A stretch of 19,035 nt of DNA from a bacterium UBP6_UBA1177 (GTDB lineage: Bacteria > UBP6 > UBA1177): positions 47,259 through 66,293 of the forward strand of contig DBYV01000065.1 of NCBI GenBank assembly GCA_002310995.1, in the 5' to 3' direction. The position numbers and the translations under genes were made by a program. Below the pieces are notes generated by a model. That model had not been told where the DNA came from and made no database searches. It worked only from the letters and a program-made list of their open reading frames with translations. Below, piece after piece: positions 1-6,917 of this stretch. How positions within the stretch are numbered: position 1 is the first letter of the stretch; every line of letters starts with the position of its first letter.

Positions 1-1214
1 CCGATTTCTGCATATTTCTGCTCATTTGATATCGCCCATGCGAAAACGAGAGCTGTACCGAGACCGCCGAGCGGAAGCATATAGCAGGATGAGATTTTGT
101 CGAAAATATCGAGAAAAGGAATGCCGCCGACATTCCAGGATGAGACGGCAGAAAGGATTCCGAGTGCCCAGATTACTGTTCCCATTATTAAAATTGCTTT
201 TATTCTTGAGAACTTGTATTCATCTACAACAAACGAAACCGCGACTTCGAGAAGAGAAATCGCGCTGGTTATCGCGGCAAAAAGGACAAGAGCGAAAAAG
301 GCAATGGAAACGATGTGGCCGCCCGGCATCTTAGCGAAAAGGACGGGAAGGGTTTTGAAAATGAGTCCCGGTCCTGCGCTCGGTTCAAGCCCGTTGGAAA
401 AGACTATCGGGAAGATCACAAGCCCTGCCAGAAAAGCGATAAGGGTATCTACCGAAGCGATCTGAACCGCAGATTTTGTGATATTTACATCGCCTTTGAG
501 GTAACTTCCGTAGGTTATCATAGCTCCCATTCCGAGCGAAAGGGTGAAAAACGAAGTTCCGAGAGCTTCAAGCAGTGATCCTCCGGTTACTTTTGAAAAA
601 TCGGGGTAGGTGAGGAAATGCCACGCATCTTTCATTCCGTCGAGAGTCAGCGAATAGCAGACAAGAACGAGAAGAAGGATTCCGAGAGTCGGCATGAGTA
701 TCTTGCTTGCCTTTTCGATTCCTTTCATAACACCTTTCATAAGAATCAGCATGACAGTGACAATGACAAAAGTATGCCACGCGACATTGAGCCACGGAGT
801 CGCGTTCAGATTATCGAAAATTGTGCTGATTTCAGTTTCAGTTCCTGAAAAACCGCGGAAACTTAGCATGAGATAATGGCATATCCAGCCTGTAATTACC
901 GAATAATACGAAAGAATTATGATTCCGCACAAAACTCCTGCATATCCTATGGGCGAAAACGGAACTTTCCCTTTCTGGAAAAATCTGAATGCTCCGACAG
1001 GGTTGAGCTGGCTCTTTTTTCCAATGTAGATTTCTGTAATAAGTATCGGAATTCCCACAAGAATTATGCACGCAAGATAAATCAGTATGAATGCACCGCC
1101 GCCGTTTTTGCCGACGACATAAGGAAATTTCCAGATATTTCCGAGTCCTACAGCGCTGCCTACTGCCGCTAAAATGAAACCGAGTTTGTTGCCCCAGTGA
1201 TCTCTTGAAGACAT
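1..1214 (-). CDS. NSS-family sodium-coupled symporter (5' part only)
   Basis: This is an inner-membrane transporter of the neurotransmitter:sodium symporter family (LeuT fold), which takes up amino acids or related small organic solutes with Na+. It runs off the left edge: 404 complete codons are present and the C-terminal end is missing (bacterial members usually have about 440-510 residues). The start is ATG at 1214, with GGAGGAG a few bases upstream. Residues 10-45 carry the family signature of the unwound TM1: GSAVGLGNIWKFP (19-31), then GKNGGGAF (35-42). N26 matches the LeuT sodium ligand Asn27. Many hydrophobic segments follow, including LILMKGVMKGIEKASKILMP around residues 156-175, typical of the family. 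The substrate cannot be told from sequence. It lies 57 bp downstream of rnpB on the same strand, with no convincing promoter of its own. The family is certain; the role is not. Confidence 0.93.
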   Translation of the reverse strand, partial: MSSRDHWGNKLGFILAAVGSAVGLGNIWKFPYVVGKNGGGAFILIYLACIILVGIPILITEIYIGKKSQLNPVGAFRFFQKGKVPFSPIGYAGVLCGIIILSYYSVITGWICHYLMLSFRGFSGTETEISTIFDNLNATPWLNVAWHTFVIVTVMLILMKGVMKGIEKASKILMPTLGILLLVLVCYSLTLDGMKDAWHFLTYPDFSKVTGGSLLEALGTSFFTLSLGMGAMITYGSYLKGDVNITKSAVQIASVDTLIAFLAGLVIFPIVFSNGLEPSAGPGLIFKTLPVLFAKMPGGHIVSIAFFALVLFAAITSAISLLEVAVSFVVDEYKFSRIKAILIMGTVIWALGILSAVSSWNVGGIPFLDIFDKISSCYMLPLGGLGTALVFAWAISNEQKYAEI

Positions 1215-1271
1215 CAGCTCCTCCGTTTTTATAAGTCTGCGGTTAAATGAACTTTCCTGAAAAAAGTGGCG

Positions 1272-1622
1272 AAAAAGTAGCACATAAGCCGGATTCTGTT
1301 TTATCCAGTCATTCATCTGGAATTACAGTTGCCTGCAATCTCAAGCGGTCAACCCGAATGCGTCGGATGGGCGATCCTTATCTGCCGCGGCAGATGGCAT
1401 TTCTATTAGACCTTGCTCTGAGGGGGGTTTGCCGTGCGGGCCGCGTCACCGTGACCCCGGTGGGCTCTTACTCCGCCTTTTCACCTTTTCCTGAACATGT
1501 CAGGTAGTTTATTTTCTGCTGCACTTTCCGTAGCATCACTGCTCCTGGCCGTTAGCCAGCCCTCTGCCCTGAAGAGTCCGGACTTTCCTCTGAAAAATCA
1601 GCGACTGGAAGTGCTACTTTTT
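1272..1622 (-). ncRNA. rnpB: RNase P RNA, bacterial A-type (M1 RNA)
   Basis: This is the catalytic RNA of ribonuclease P, which trims the 5' leaders of pre-tRNAs. Read on the minus strand it has all the conserved blocks: GAGGAAAGTCCGGAC (1590-1576), then CAGGGCAGAGGGCTGGCTAA, GGAAAGTGCAGCAGAAA, AGGTGAAAAGGCGGAGTAAG, AAGGTCTAATAGAAATG, and AGAATCCGGCTTAT near the 3' end (1297-1284). I set the ends by a perfect 12-bp P1 helix: AAAAAGTAGCAC at the 5' end (1622-1611) pairs with GTGCTACTTTTT at the 3' end (1283-1272). That gives about 351 nt. The P3 arm appears very short (CTGA, T-loop, TCAG). The 5' end lies about 20 bp after the stop of the Zn-ribbon gene, so its promoter must overlap the end of that gene or it is processed from read-through. 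A T-rich tract follows the 3' end, but no separate terminator hairpin is obvious. Confidence 0.96.
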
Positions 1623-1642
1623 CACAAAGTAAAAGAACTAAA

Positions 1643-2386
1643 TTAGTTGTCGGAATTCGTTTTTGAATTATCCGAATGGCTTTCGCCCGGAATGAGTATG
1701 CACTGGCAGTTCGGGCAGACTTCGATTCTGCCTGCGCGAAGAACCATGTTGTAAAGTTCCGGCGGAAGCGTCATGTTGCAGCCGAGGCAGACTCTGTGCT
1801 CGGCAATGGCGATAGCTTTACCGTTCGGTGAAGTTCCGAGAATTCTCTGATATTTGTTGTAAACAGCAGGTCTGATGTTTTTCGCGAGCTTTTCTCTTTC
1901 GTCATAGAGTTTGTCTATGGTTTTGTCGAGCTCTTCCATTCTCTTGGTGTTTAAATCAATCTGTTTTTTGAAGCCTTCTATTTCTTGAGAGAACTGTTCG
2001 TTGGTGACGTTGAGTTCTTCAGTCTTGGCTTCGATTTCTCTGCTGATTTCGTTGATTTCGTCGCTGAGATCGCGGTTGAACCTTTTGATGTTGTCGATCT
2101 CTCTCAGAAGAGCGTTGTACTCTTCTTTGTTTCTGATGGCGGACTGTTTTCCGGTAATCGTTTTGAGTTTTTCTTCGCCTTTTTTGTAAATCTCGTCTCT
2201 CTTTTCTTTTTCGTCTACCTGAATGTCGATAGCGTTTTTGAGTTCTTTGATCTTGTTCTCCTTCTCCACAATCTGCTCTTCGAGAGCATCATTGCTGTCT
2301 GGCAGAGTATCCAACTCTTCTTCAAGTTTAAAAATCTCAGAGTCGACAGCCTGCAAATTGACTAGTTTTTTAAGTTCTTCAAGCAA
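1643..2386 (-). CDS. Coiled-coil protein with C4 zinc ribbon (COG1579 type)
   Basis: The protein has about 175 residues of highly charged heptad-like coiled coil (rich in Lys, Glu, Ile, Leu), then a C-terminal zinc ribbon: CLGC and CPNC 20 residues apart (C204, C207, C228, C231 counted from the upstream ATG). This is the layout of COG1579 / zf-RING_7 proteins, often listed as predicted nucleic-acid-binding; their cellular role is not settled. I choose TTG at 2386 as the start because GGAGG at 2396-2392 sits exactly 5 nt before it. The in-frame ATG at 2398 overlaps that GGAGG and has no Shine-Dalgarno of its own. The TTG start gives MLEELKKLVNLQ, which looks like a normal N-terminus for this family, and 247 residues. 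It follows the tRNA terminator and precedes rnpB, all on the minus strand. Confidence 0.88.
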   Translation of the reverse strand: MLEELKKLVNLQAVDSEIFKLEEELDTLPDSNDALEEQIVEKENKIKELKNAIDIQVDEKEKRDEIYKKGEEKLKTITGKQSAIRNKEEYNALLREIDNIKRFNRDLSDEINEISREIEAKTEELNVTNEQFSQEIEGFKKQIDLNTKRMEELDKTIDKLYDEREKLAKNIRPAVYNKYQRILGTSPNGKAIAIAEHRVCLGCNMTLPPELYNMVLRAGRIEVCPNCQCILIPGESHSDNSKTNSDN

Positions 2387-2398
2387 AGGAACCTCCAT
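2387..2398 (-). promoter_or_regulatory. RBS that decides the start of the Zn-ribbon gene
   Basis: On the minus strand the bases read ATGGAGGTTCCT followed by TTG. GGAGGT is a strong anti-SD match placed 5 nt from the TTG at 2386, while nothing like it precedes the ATG. If the ATG were used instead, the protein would gain four residues (MEVP). Confidence 0.65.
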
Positions 2399-2407
2399 CA
2401 GTTAAAA

Positions 2408-2443
2408 AGCAAAAAAAAAGCACTTGTTTTGAACAAGTGCTTT
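2408..2443 (-). terminator. Rho-independent terminator after the CAT-anticodon tRNA
   Basis: A perfect 11-bp stem (AAGCACTTGTT at 2418-2428 against AACAAGTGCTT at 2432-2442) has a 3-nt loop and, on the minus strand, is followed by a run of about nine T. It lies 58 bp past the tRNA 3' end and just before the Zn-ribbon gene. It should end the tRNA transcript and insulate it from the gene downstream. The T run is on the minus-strand side, which fixes its direction. Confidence 0.88.
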
Positions 2444-2500
2444 CTCAAATTTATGTCACGAAATTTGTAAATAAACAGCAAATCAGCCTCCACAAAAAAG

Positions 2501-2576
2501 TGGTGGGCCCAAGAGGGTTCGAACCTCTGACCATCCGGTTATGAGCCGGGGGCTCTACCAACTGAGCTATAGGCCC
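2501..2576 (-). tRNA. tRNA with CAT anticodon (elongator Met, or Ile2 read as AUA)
   Basis: The 76-nt cloverleaf is complete with encoded CCA. The acceptor stem is GGGCCTA/TGGGCCC with one G-T wobble, D-stem GCTC/GAGC, anticodon loop CTCATAA, and T-arm AGAGG-TTCGAAC-CCTCT. The anticodon is CAT. A normal 1-72 G-C pair and the absence of the GGG/CCC anticodon-stem signature rule out an initiator. The anticodon stem has a C-A mismatch at the 27-43 position. Bacterial Ile2 tRNAs (whose C34 is modified to lysidine by TilS) often share the loop CTCATAA and flanks GG/CC, so this could be Ile2 rather than elongator Met; I cannot decide by eye. It has its own promoter and terminator. Confidence 0.95.
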
Positions 2577-2589
2577 GCAAAGCGCCATC

Positions 2590-2617
2590 TTTATAGTCCG
2601 ATTCATTCAAAATGCAA
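2590..2617 (-). promoter_or_regulatory. Sigma70-type promoter of the tRNA gene
   Basis: On the minus strand TTGCAT (2617-2612), a 16-bp spacer and TATAAA (2595-2590) lie 14 bp before the tRNA 5' end. The bases after the -10 box read GATGGCGC, a G/C-rich discriminator of the kind seen at promoters under stringent (ppGpp/DksA) control. That link is an inference from promoter shape. Confidence 0.7.
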
Positions 2618-2634
2618 CAAAAATATGAATTTTT

Positions 2635-3789
2635 TTAAAAAGCCTCGAGCAGATTAAAGTAAAATTTGTAGCCTTCAGGGGTGAAACCCATGTCAAAACG
2701 GAGATTTATCTTTTTCTTTTTCGCGAGTCTCACTCTGATTCCGAATCCGCCGCCGTATTTGAGATCTTGAAAAATGAAGTCTGTGAAATTTTTCTGAACT
2801 TTACCTGTTCCGAAAAAAAGTGTCCCGCCGAAACGCCAGTAAATCGGAAAGCGCCATTCGGTTTGTACTGCAATCATGTAGTTGTCGCGGAATCTGTCGC
2901 CGGTGTAACCGCGCATCATGTCTTTGTCGCCGATTGTCGGCAGAAACGAAAGGGGAGCGTTGCCGTTCACTCCTTCGAAATTCAGTTGAAATCCGAGAAC
3001 TGATTCAAATTTCGGTATCGGTATTTTTACGAAAGTGCGTCCGTCGATGAAAACCCGCGAAAAACTGTACCTGCTGCCCAGCCAGAACGGGTGATACTGG
3101 TAAACTATTTCGGCATAGCTTCCCGAAGTCGGAAAGAATGAATCGTCGGTGCTGTCATAGCTCAGTCTGATGCCGATGCCTGAAATAAAACCTTCTTTTC
3201 TGTGATTTTTGAAGTAGGAATCGGCAAGCCCGTTTTTTTTCGATTTTATGAGCATGTGATAGCCTTGAGAGAGTGATATTCCGGCATAGAAGTAACGCCA
3301 GACTCTGCGGTTTATTGAGTTCTCGAACTGGAATGTGAAGGGCTCGAAAACTTCGTGGTCGGAAGCACGGGTATCGTTTCCGATTCCGTAAAAGTCGGTC
3401 GGATATTTTTTGAATGTGAGTTTGCTTTTCCAGTGCCAGTTGGCGTTATTCCAGTAGAGATTGCCGACATTCGCGCTAAGCATCTGGTTTCTCAAAGTGT
3501 AGAAAAAGACAAGTGCGAGGGAATTCGATTTGCTCACATACTCATCTTTGTAGTGCTCCTTGTGGAGAACTGCCGAAGCACCGAAACCGGCGCTTGTGTC
3601 GCTTGAATAGAAAACAATCGGAAATGCGATTATTCCGAGTTTTTTTTCGTCTTTTTCTTCGTCTTTTTTATCTTCTTTTGCCGCTGCATCGGGTGTTTCT
3701 TCTTTTTTTATCTCTTCTTTCACTTCATCGGCAAAGAAAAAAAGAGGCAGAAAGAGAAAAGTGAATAGTAGGAAAATTCTGCAAATCAT
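2635..3789 (-). CDS. Outer-membrane beta-barrel protein, BamA/TamA (Omp85) barrel-like, without POTRA domains
   Basis: The 384-residue protein has a signal peptide (residues 1-20, very Phe/Leu-rich, ending FFFA-DE), a charged Lys/Glu linker (21-50), then a barrel of alternating aromatic and polar strands. YDSTDDSFFPTSGSY (211-225) and MRGYTGDRFRD (292-302) match the pattern of the surface-antigen (D15/Omp85) barrel, where the RG[FY] motif lies in loop 6. The chain ends in Phe, the usual C-terminal signal for BAM-dependent insertion. POTRA domains are absent and the length is much shorter than BamA (about 800), so it is not the essential BamA; cargo or function is unknown. The start ATG at 3789 has only a weak GAG upstream. 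A promoter lies at 3837-3864. It stands alone, divergent from rimO, and the stop is 59 bp before the tRNA. Confidence 0.82.
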   Translation of the reverse strand: MICRIFLLFTFLFLPLFFFADEVKEEIKKEETPDAAAKEDKKDEEKDEKKLGIIAFPIVFYSSDTSAGFGASAVLHKEHYKDEYVSKSNSLALVFFYTLRNQMLSANVGNLYWNNANWHWKSKLTFKKYPTDFYGIGNDTRASDHEVFEPFTFQFENSINRRVWRYFYAGISLSQGYHMLIKSKKNGLADSYFKNHRKEGFISGIGIRLSYDSTDDSFFPTSGSYAEIVYQYHPFWLGSRYSFSRVFIDGRTFVKIPIPKFESVLGFQLNFEGVNGNAPLSFLPTIGDKDMMRGYTGDRFRDNYMIAVQTEWRFPIYWRFGGTLFFGTGKVQKNFTDFIFQDLKYGGGFGIRVRLAKKKKINLRFDMGFTPEGYKFYFNLLEAF

Positions 3790-3836
3790 CTCAAAAACGG
3801 AATCTGTTTACCTGCAAAACAAAAAACAGCGTAGCG

Positions 3837-3864
3837 AGTATACGGATTTTTTTACGAAAGTCAT
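3837..3864 (-). promoter_or_regulatory. Candidate promoter of the Omp85-like gene
   Basis: On the minus strand ATGACT (3864-3859), a 16-bp spacer and TATACT (3842-3837) form a plausible sigma70 promoter. A start near 3830 would leave a leader of about 40 nt before the ATG at 3789. The -35 match is 4 of 6. Confidence 0.5.
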
Positions 3865-3893
3865 GTCGTTCTTGTCGATGCCGCCGGACTTTT

Positions 3894-3964
3894 GTCGTCA
3901 CGTCGTCACACTGTTTCGTCGTAACGATGATATGGCGGCGAATCGTTATAACGATAATAACGAT
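3894..3964. repeat. Short repeat cluster with a 14-bp palindrome between divergent genes
   Basis: GTCGTCAC is present as two abutting copies (3894-3901, 3902-3909). Then TAACGAT occurs three times in direct orientation (3922-3928, 3949-3955, 3958-3964) and once inverted (ATCGTTA, 3942-3948). The central copies form the perfect palindrome ATCGTTATAACGAT at 3942-3955. The cluster lies in the 238-bp spacer between the Omp85-like gene and rimO and could be an operator for one or both. No regulator gene is next to it. Confidence 0.6.
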
Positions 3965-4027
3965 AAATTCGGTTTTTTTTCATTTTGTGCTATAAAGCAC
4001 GGTTTTTGTTGTTTTACGAGGAATGTT

Positions 4028-5344
4028 ATGAAAAAAAAATTGTTCTGTTGCTCTCTCGGATGTCCGAAAAACAGGGTCGATTCTGAAATTGTCATAGCCC
4101 AGTTTCTGGATAAAGGCTGGGAAATTGCCGAAACTTCAGGCAAGGCCGATCTTGTTATACTCAATACCTGTAGTTTTATAAACGATGCAAGAGAAGAGTC
4201 TGTAAACTCATTCTTCGAGCTTCACGGCGGTCTGAAGAAAGGTGCGAAGATTGCCGTCATGGGGTGTCTGCCGCAGCTGTATCCCGATTTGGGCGAGATG
4301 CTTCCCGAAGCAGACTTTATTTTTGGTGTTAACGATATTCCGAACATAGAAAAGATAGTTTCGGCGCATTGGAACGATGGTTATAGAGGCAAAGGAGGTA
4401 AATCTGAATTCCTTTATTCATCGGCGATGGGGCGTGTTCTCACTTATTCGCCGTGGACGGCTTATCTGAAGATTGCAGACGGGTGCGACAATTTCTGCTC
4501 GTACTGCGCAATTCCACATATCCGCGGAAGATACCGCGAACGTCCGCTTAAGGATATTGTCGCTGAAGCTGAAAACCTGATAAAGACCGGGGTTAAAGAA
4601 ATCGTTGTCATCGCGCAGGATACTACTCAGTACGGTTCGAAGACAAATTCGTCGCTTAAAGCTCTTATCCGCTCGCTCAACGCTTTGAAAGGGAATTTCA
4701 AATTCAGAGTGATGTACCTTTATCCGTCAGGGATCGACCGCGAACTTCTTGAAACGATAAGAGACTGCAAAAAAATGTACAACTATCTCGAAGTGCCGCT
4801 CCAGCATGTTTCTGATACGGTTCTTAAGGCGATGAACAGGCGCTACAAAGAGAAGGATATTTACGACCTGATCAAGATGATAAAAGATGTTTTCGGAGAG
4901 GATTATCTTCTCAGAACAACTGTAATTTCATCTTTCCCGGCCGAGAAAAAAGAGGATCACGAACTGTTGAAAGCTTTCATCGAAAAAGGGTTCTTCGATT
5001 ATATCGGCGCATTCAAATATTCGAAAGAGGAGTCTTCGGCATCATTTAAAATGCGCGCTGTTCCTTCGAAAACTGCGGATGCAAGGTTTGCCGAAATCGA
5101 AAAGGCTACTCACGAATGTATGGAAAAACGTCTTGAAAGATTTGTCGGAAAAGAAGTCGAAGTGCTTTACGAAGGTGTAGATTCCGAACTCAAAGTTCCC
5201 GTAGGAAGATGCTGGAACCAGGCTCCCGAAATCGACGGCATAACGATAATCACAAATCTTGAAGGCGAAAAAGAGGGTTCCATTCTAAAATGCAGGATAA
5301 CATCCAGAGAAGGGACTGATTTTATCGCAGATATACTGCGCTAA
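4028..5344 (+). CDS. rimO: Ribosomal protein S12 methylthiotransferase
   Basis: RimO is a radical-SAM enzyme that adds a methylthio group to a conserved Asp of ribosomal protein S12. The 438-residue protein has three parts. The N-terminal MTTase domain carries CSLGCPKNRVDSE with C12, C48 (NTCSF) and C80 (MGC) for the auxiliary 4Fe-4S cluster. The radical-SAM core has C153, C157, C160 in GCDNFCSYCAIPHIRGR. A C-terminal TRAM-type domain ends with GRCWNQAPEIDG, which resembles the RimO pattern and argues against MiaB. I place the start at ATG 4028 because GAGGA lies just upstream and the SLGC motif must be near the N-terminus; the frame stays open back to 3761, but that stretch looks non-coding. 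It converges with trxB. Confidence 0.95.
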   Translation: MKKKLFCCSLGCPKNRVDSEIVIAQFLDKGWEIAETSGKADLVILNTCSFINDAREESVNSFFELHGGLKKGAKIAVMGCLPQLYPDLGEMLPEADFIFGVNDIPNIEKIVSAHWNDGYRGKGGKSEFLYSSAMGRVLTYSPWTAYLKIADGCDNFCSYCAIPHIRGRYRERPLKDIVAEAENLIKTGVKEIVVIAQDTTQYGSKTNSSLKALIRSLNALKGNFKFRVMYLYPSGIDRELLETIRDCKKMYNYLEVPLQHVSDTVLKAMNRRYKEKDIYDLIKMIKDVFGEDYLLRTTVISSFPAEKKEDHELLKAFIEKGFFDYIGAFKYSKEESSASFKMRAVPSKTADARFAEIEKATHECMEKRLERFVGKEVEVLYEGVDSELKVPVGRCWNQAPEIDGITIITNLEGEKEGSILKCRITSREGTDFIADILR

Positions 5345-5349
5345 GTTTG

Positions 5350-6279
5350 TTACTTGGAATTGCTGGATATATAGTGCTCTGCGGCGACAGCTGCGATTGC
5401 GCCGTCTCCGACTGCGGTTGAAACCTGACGGACGAGTTTTTCTCGGATGTCTCCCGCCGCGAAAAGGCCGGGAACGTTTGTGCAGCATTCTGAATCGGTC
5501 AAAATGTGCCCGCTTTCGGCAATTTTTACAAGATTTTCTACTGGTTTTGTTTCTGGAATGTAACCCAGAAATACAAATACTCCGTCGACCGCAAGTTCTG
5601 AAAGTTCGCCGGTTTTGACATTTTTGACAAGGAGTTTTTCGACAAAATCCTTTCCTTCGATTCTTTCAGCTACCGAGTTTAGGACAAAGTCTATTTTAGG
5701 GTTATTGCGTACTTCGTTCTGCGTTATCTTTTCGGCGCGGAACTCGTCTCTTCGATGGACAATCGTCACTTTTTCGGCAAATTTGGTGAGGTAGATCGCC
5801 TCTTTCAAAGCACTGTCACCGCCACCTAAAACCGCGACTTTAAGCCCTCTGTAAAAGGCTCCGTCGCAGACCGCACAGTAACTTACACCGTTACCTGTGA
5901 ACTCTTTTTCGCCGGGGATTTCAGCTTTTCTAGGAAGAGAACCTGCCGCATAAATTACGGTTTTTGCGGAAAAATCTTTACCTGAAGCTGTATTGAGCGA
6001 GAAATTGCCGTCATCAAGTTTTGTGACTTCCAAAACTTCGTCAGAAACAAATTCTGCTCCAAGATCAAGAGCCTGGGCGTGCATTTTTTCAGCTAAATCA
6101 AAGCCTGCAATTGATTTTTCGCCTGGCCAGTTTTCAAGCTTGTCGGTTAAAGCCATAAGTCCGCCGTAAGTATTTTTTTCGAAGATGACGGTTTTAAGCA
6201 GCGCTCTCGAAGCGTAAATTCCTGCCGTCATTCCCGCCGGACCGCTTCCGATAACTGCAACATCGTAAAGTTCGGGCAT
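5350..6279 (-). CDS. trxB: Thioredoxin reductase (NADPH)
   Basis: This FAD enzyme passes electrons from NADPH to thioredoxin in the cytoplasm. Its 309 residues match the usual length. Motifs in order: FAD-binding GSGPAG (11-16), the redox disulfide CAVCD (C135, C138; most relatives have CATCD), NADPH-binding GGGDSA (152-157) with HRRDEFRA (175-182, the HRR pattern that favours NADPH), and the second FAD motif GLFAAGDI (271-278). The start ATG at 6279 has GGAGGT 4 nt upstream. It is the last gene of the minus-strand pyr block, 20 bp after the 205-residue protein, so it is probably co-transcribed. Its stop lies 5 bp from the stop of rimO on the other strand. Confidence 0.96.
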   Translation of the reverse strand: MPELYDVAVIGSGPAGMTAGIYASRALLKTVIFEKNTYGGLMALTDKLENWPGEKSIAGFDLAEKMHAQALDLGAEFVSDEVLEVTKLDDGNFSLNTASGKDFSAKTVIYAAGSLPRKAEIPGEKEFTGNGVSYCAVCDGAFYRGLKVAVLGGGDSALKEAIYLTKFAEKVTIVHRRDEFRAEKITQNEVRNNPKIDFVLNSVAERIEGKDFVEKLLVKNVKTGELSELAVDGVFVFLGYIPETKPVENLVKIAESGHILTDSECCTNVPGLFAAGDIREKLVRQVSTAVGDGAIAAVAAEHYISSNSK

Positions 6280-6299
6280 GGTACCTCCGTATGCTGAAA

Positions 6300-6917
6300 T
6301 CAGATAATAAAATCAGCGAATTTGTTGTAATAAAGATGAAGTTTTTCGATTTCTTCGAATTGATACGGGTTATAGAGTTTGGAACTCGCGAAACGCTCCT
6401 TTTTAAGCATGAGAATGGCGATAAGAAGCTGCAAATAGTTATTTGAGGGGAAATATTGCTGTTCGTTCATTATCGTTCTCAACTTTTTGAAAAAAGATGC
6501 TGCTTTCTGCGGAATCAGCAGCGAAGAACGGCTTTCTACAAAGTGGATACCGTCTTCTCTTTCATGGAAGAACGAGAGAATGAAATCGCGCTCGCGATAC
6601 CATGTCAGGCTGTTTTCCTCATCTTCGGAAAGATTCAGCTTTTCACTTGTGAAAAAATCCTCGCCCTTGAGTCTTGAAAACAGGGAAGGGGAGAAAAGCA
6701 TTATCCGCGCTTTTTCCAATTCACGTTTGTCAGCGAGAGTCGTTTTGTTGCCGATATCGAAATGGTAGATGAAGAAAAGGTTGAAAAACTGCTGCCAGAA
6801 ATCATGGTTTTTGATATCTTCGCCAGTGAAATAGAAACACTCCTTCTTGAAATCGTGCAATGCAGCGGATTCAAAATCATCAAAAGAAGAGTAAATTCTT
6901 GTTTTTACGGCGCTCAT
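6300..6917 (-). CDS. Unrecognised 205-residue protein in the pyr-trxB block
   Basis: I do not recognise this protein. It is soluble-looking, with no signal peptide, membrane span or metal-binding Cys/His cluster, and is unusually rich in Phe and Tyr (for example FWQQFFNLFFIYHF near residues 60-73). The second half looks helical: PQKAASFFKKLRTIMNEQQ, then NYLQLLIAILMLKKERF. The ATG at 6917 shares one base with the pyrC stop (TAATG) and has only a weak GAGA upstream, so it is likely translated by coupling to pyrC. Gene-like features are the overlap with pyrC, the spacing to trxB and a full-length open frame. It may be lineage-specific. Confidence 0.75.
   Translation of the reverse strand: MSAVKTRIYSSFDDFESAALHDFKKECFYFTGEDIKNHDFWQQFFNLFFIYHFDIGNKTTLADKRELEKARIMLFSPSLFSRLKGEDFFTSEKLNLSEDEENSLTWYRERDFILSFFHEREDGIHFVESRSSLLIPQKAASFFKKLRTIMNEQQYFPSNNYLQLLIAILMLKKERFASSKLYNPYQFEEIEKLHLYYNKFADFII

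Noticed and set aside
1247..1507. 86-residue open frame on the plus strand
   Set aside because: It lies almost wholly inside the antisense of the RNase P RNA gene, and its codons are explained by conserved RNA blocks.
1636..1648. AACTAA-T-TTAGTT palindrome at the stop of the Zn-ribbon gene as terminator
   Set aside because: Six A/T-rich pairs with a 1-nt centre cannot form a stable hairpin, and rnpB begins 14 bp later.
1985..2405. Phe/Leu/Ser-rich open frames on the plus strand
   Set aside because: They mirror the Lys/Glu-rich coiled coil of the Zn-ribbon gene on the other strand and have no ribosome site.
2635..3789. Essential BamA
   Set aside because: No POTRA domains and less than half the length of BamA; only the barrel motifs are shared.
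3894..3964. CRISPR array
   Set aside because: Units are 7-8 bp, partly abutting, with no regular spacers and no cas genes.
3987..4000. GTGCT-ATAA-AGCAC hairpin followed by T-rich DNA
   Set aside because: The stem is only 5 bp and it lies just before rimO on its own strand; TATAAA there may equally be a -10 box. Neither reading is firm.
3761..4027. N-terminal extension of rimO by 89 codons
   Set aside because: The extra part covers the divergent promoter and repeats, does not look like protein, and the true ATG at 4028 has a good ribosome site.
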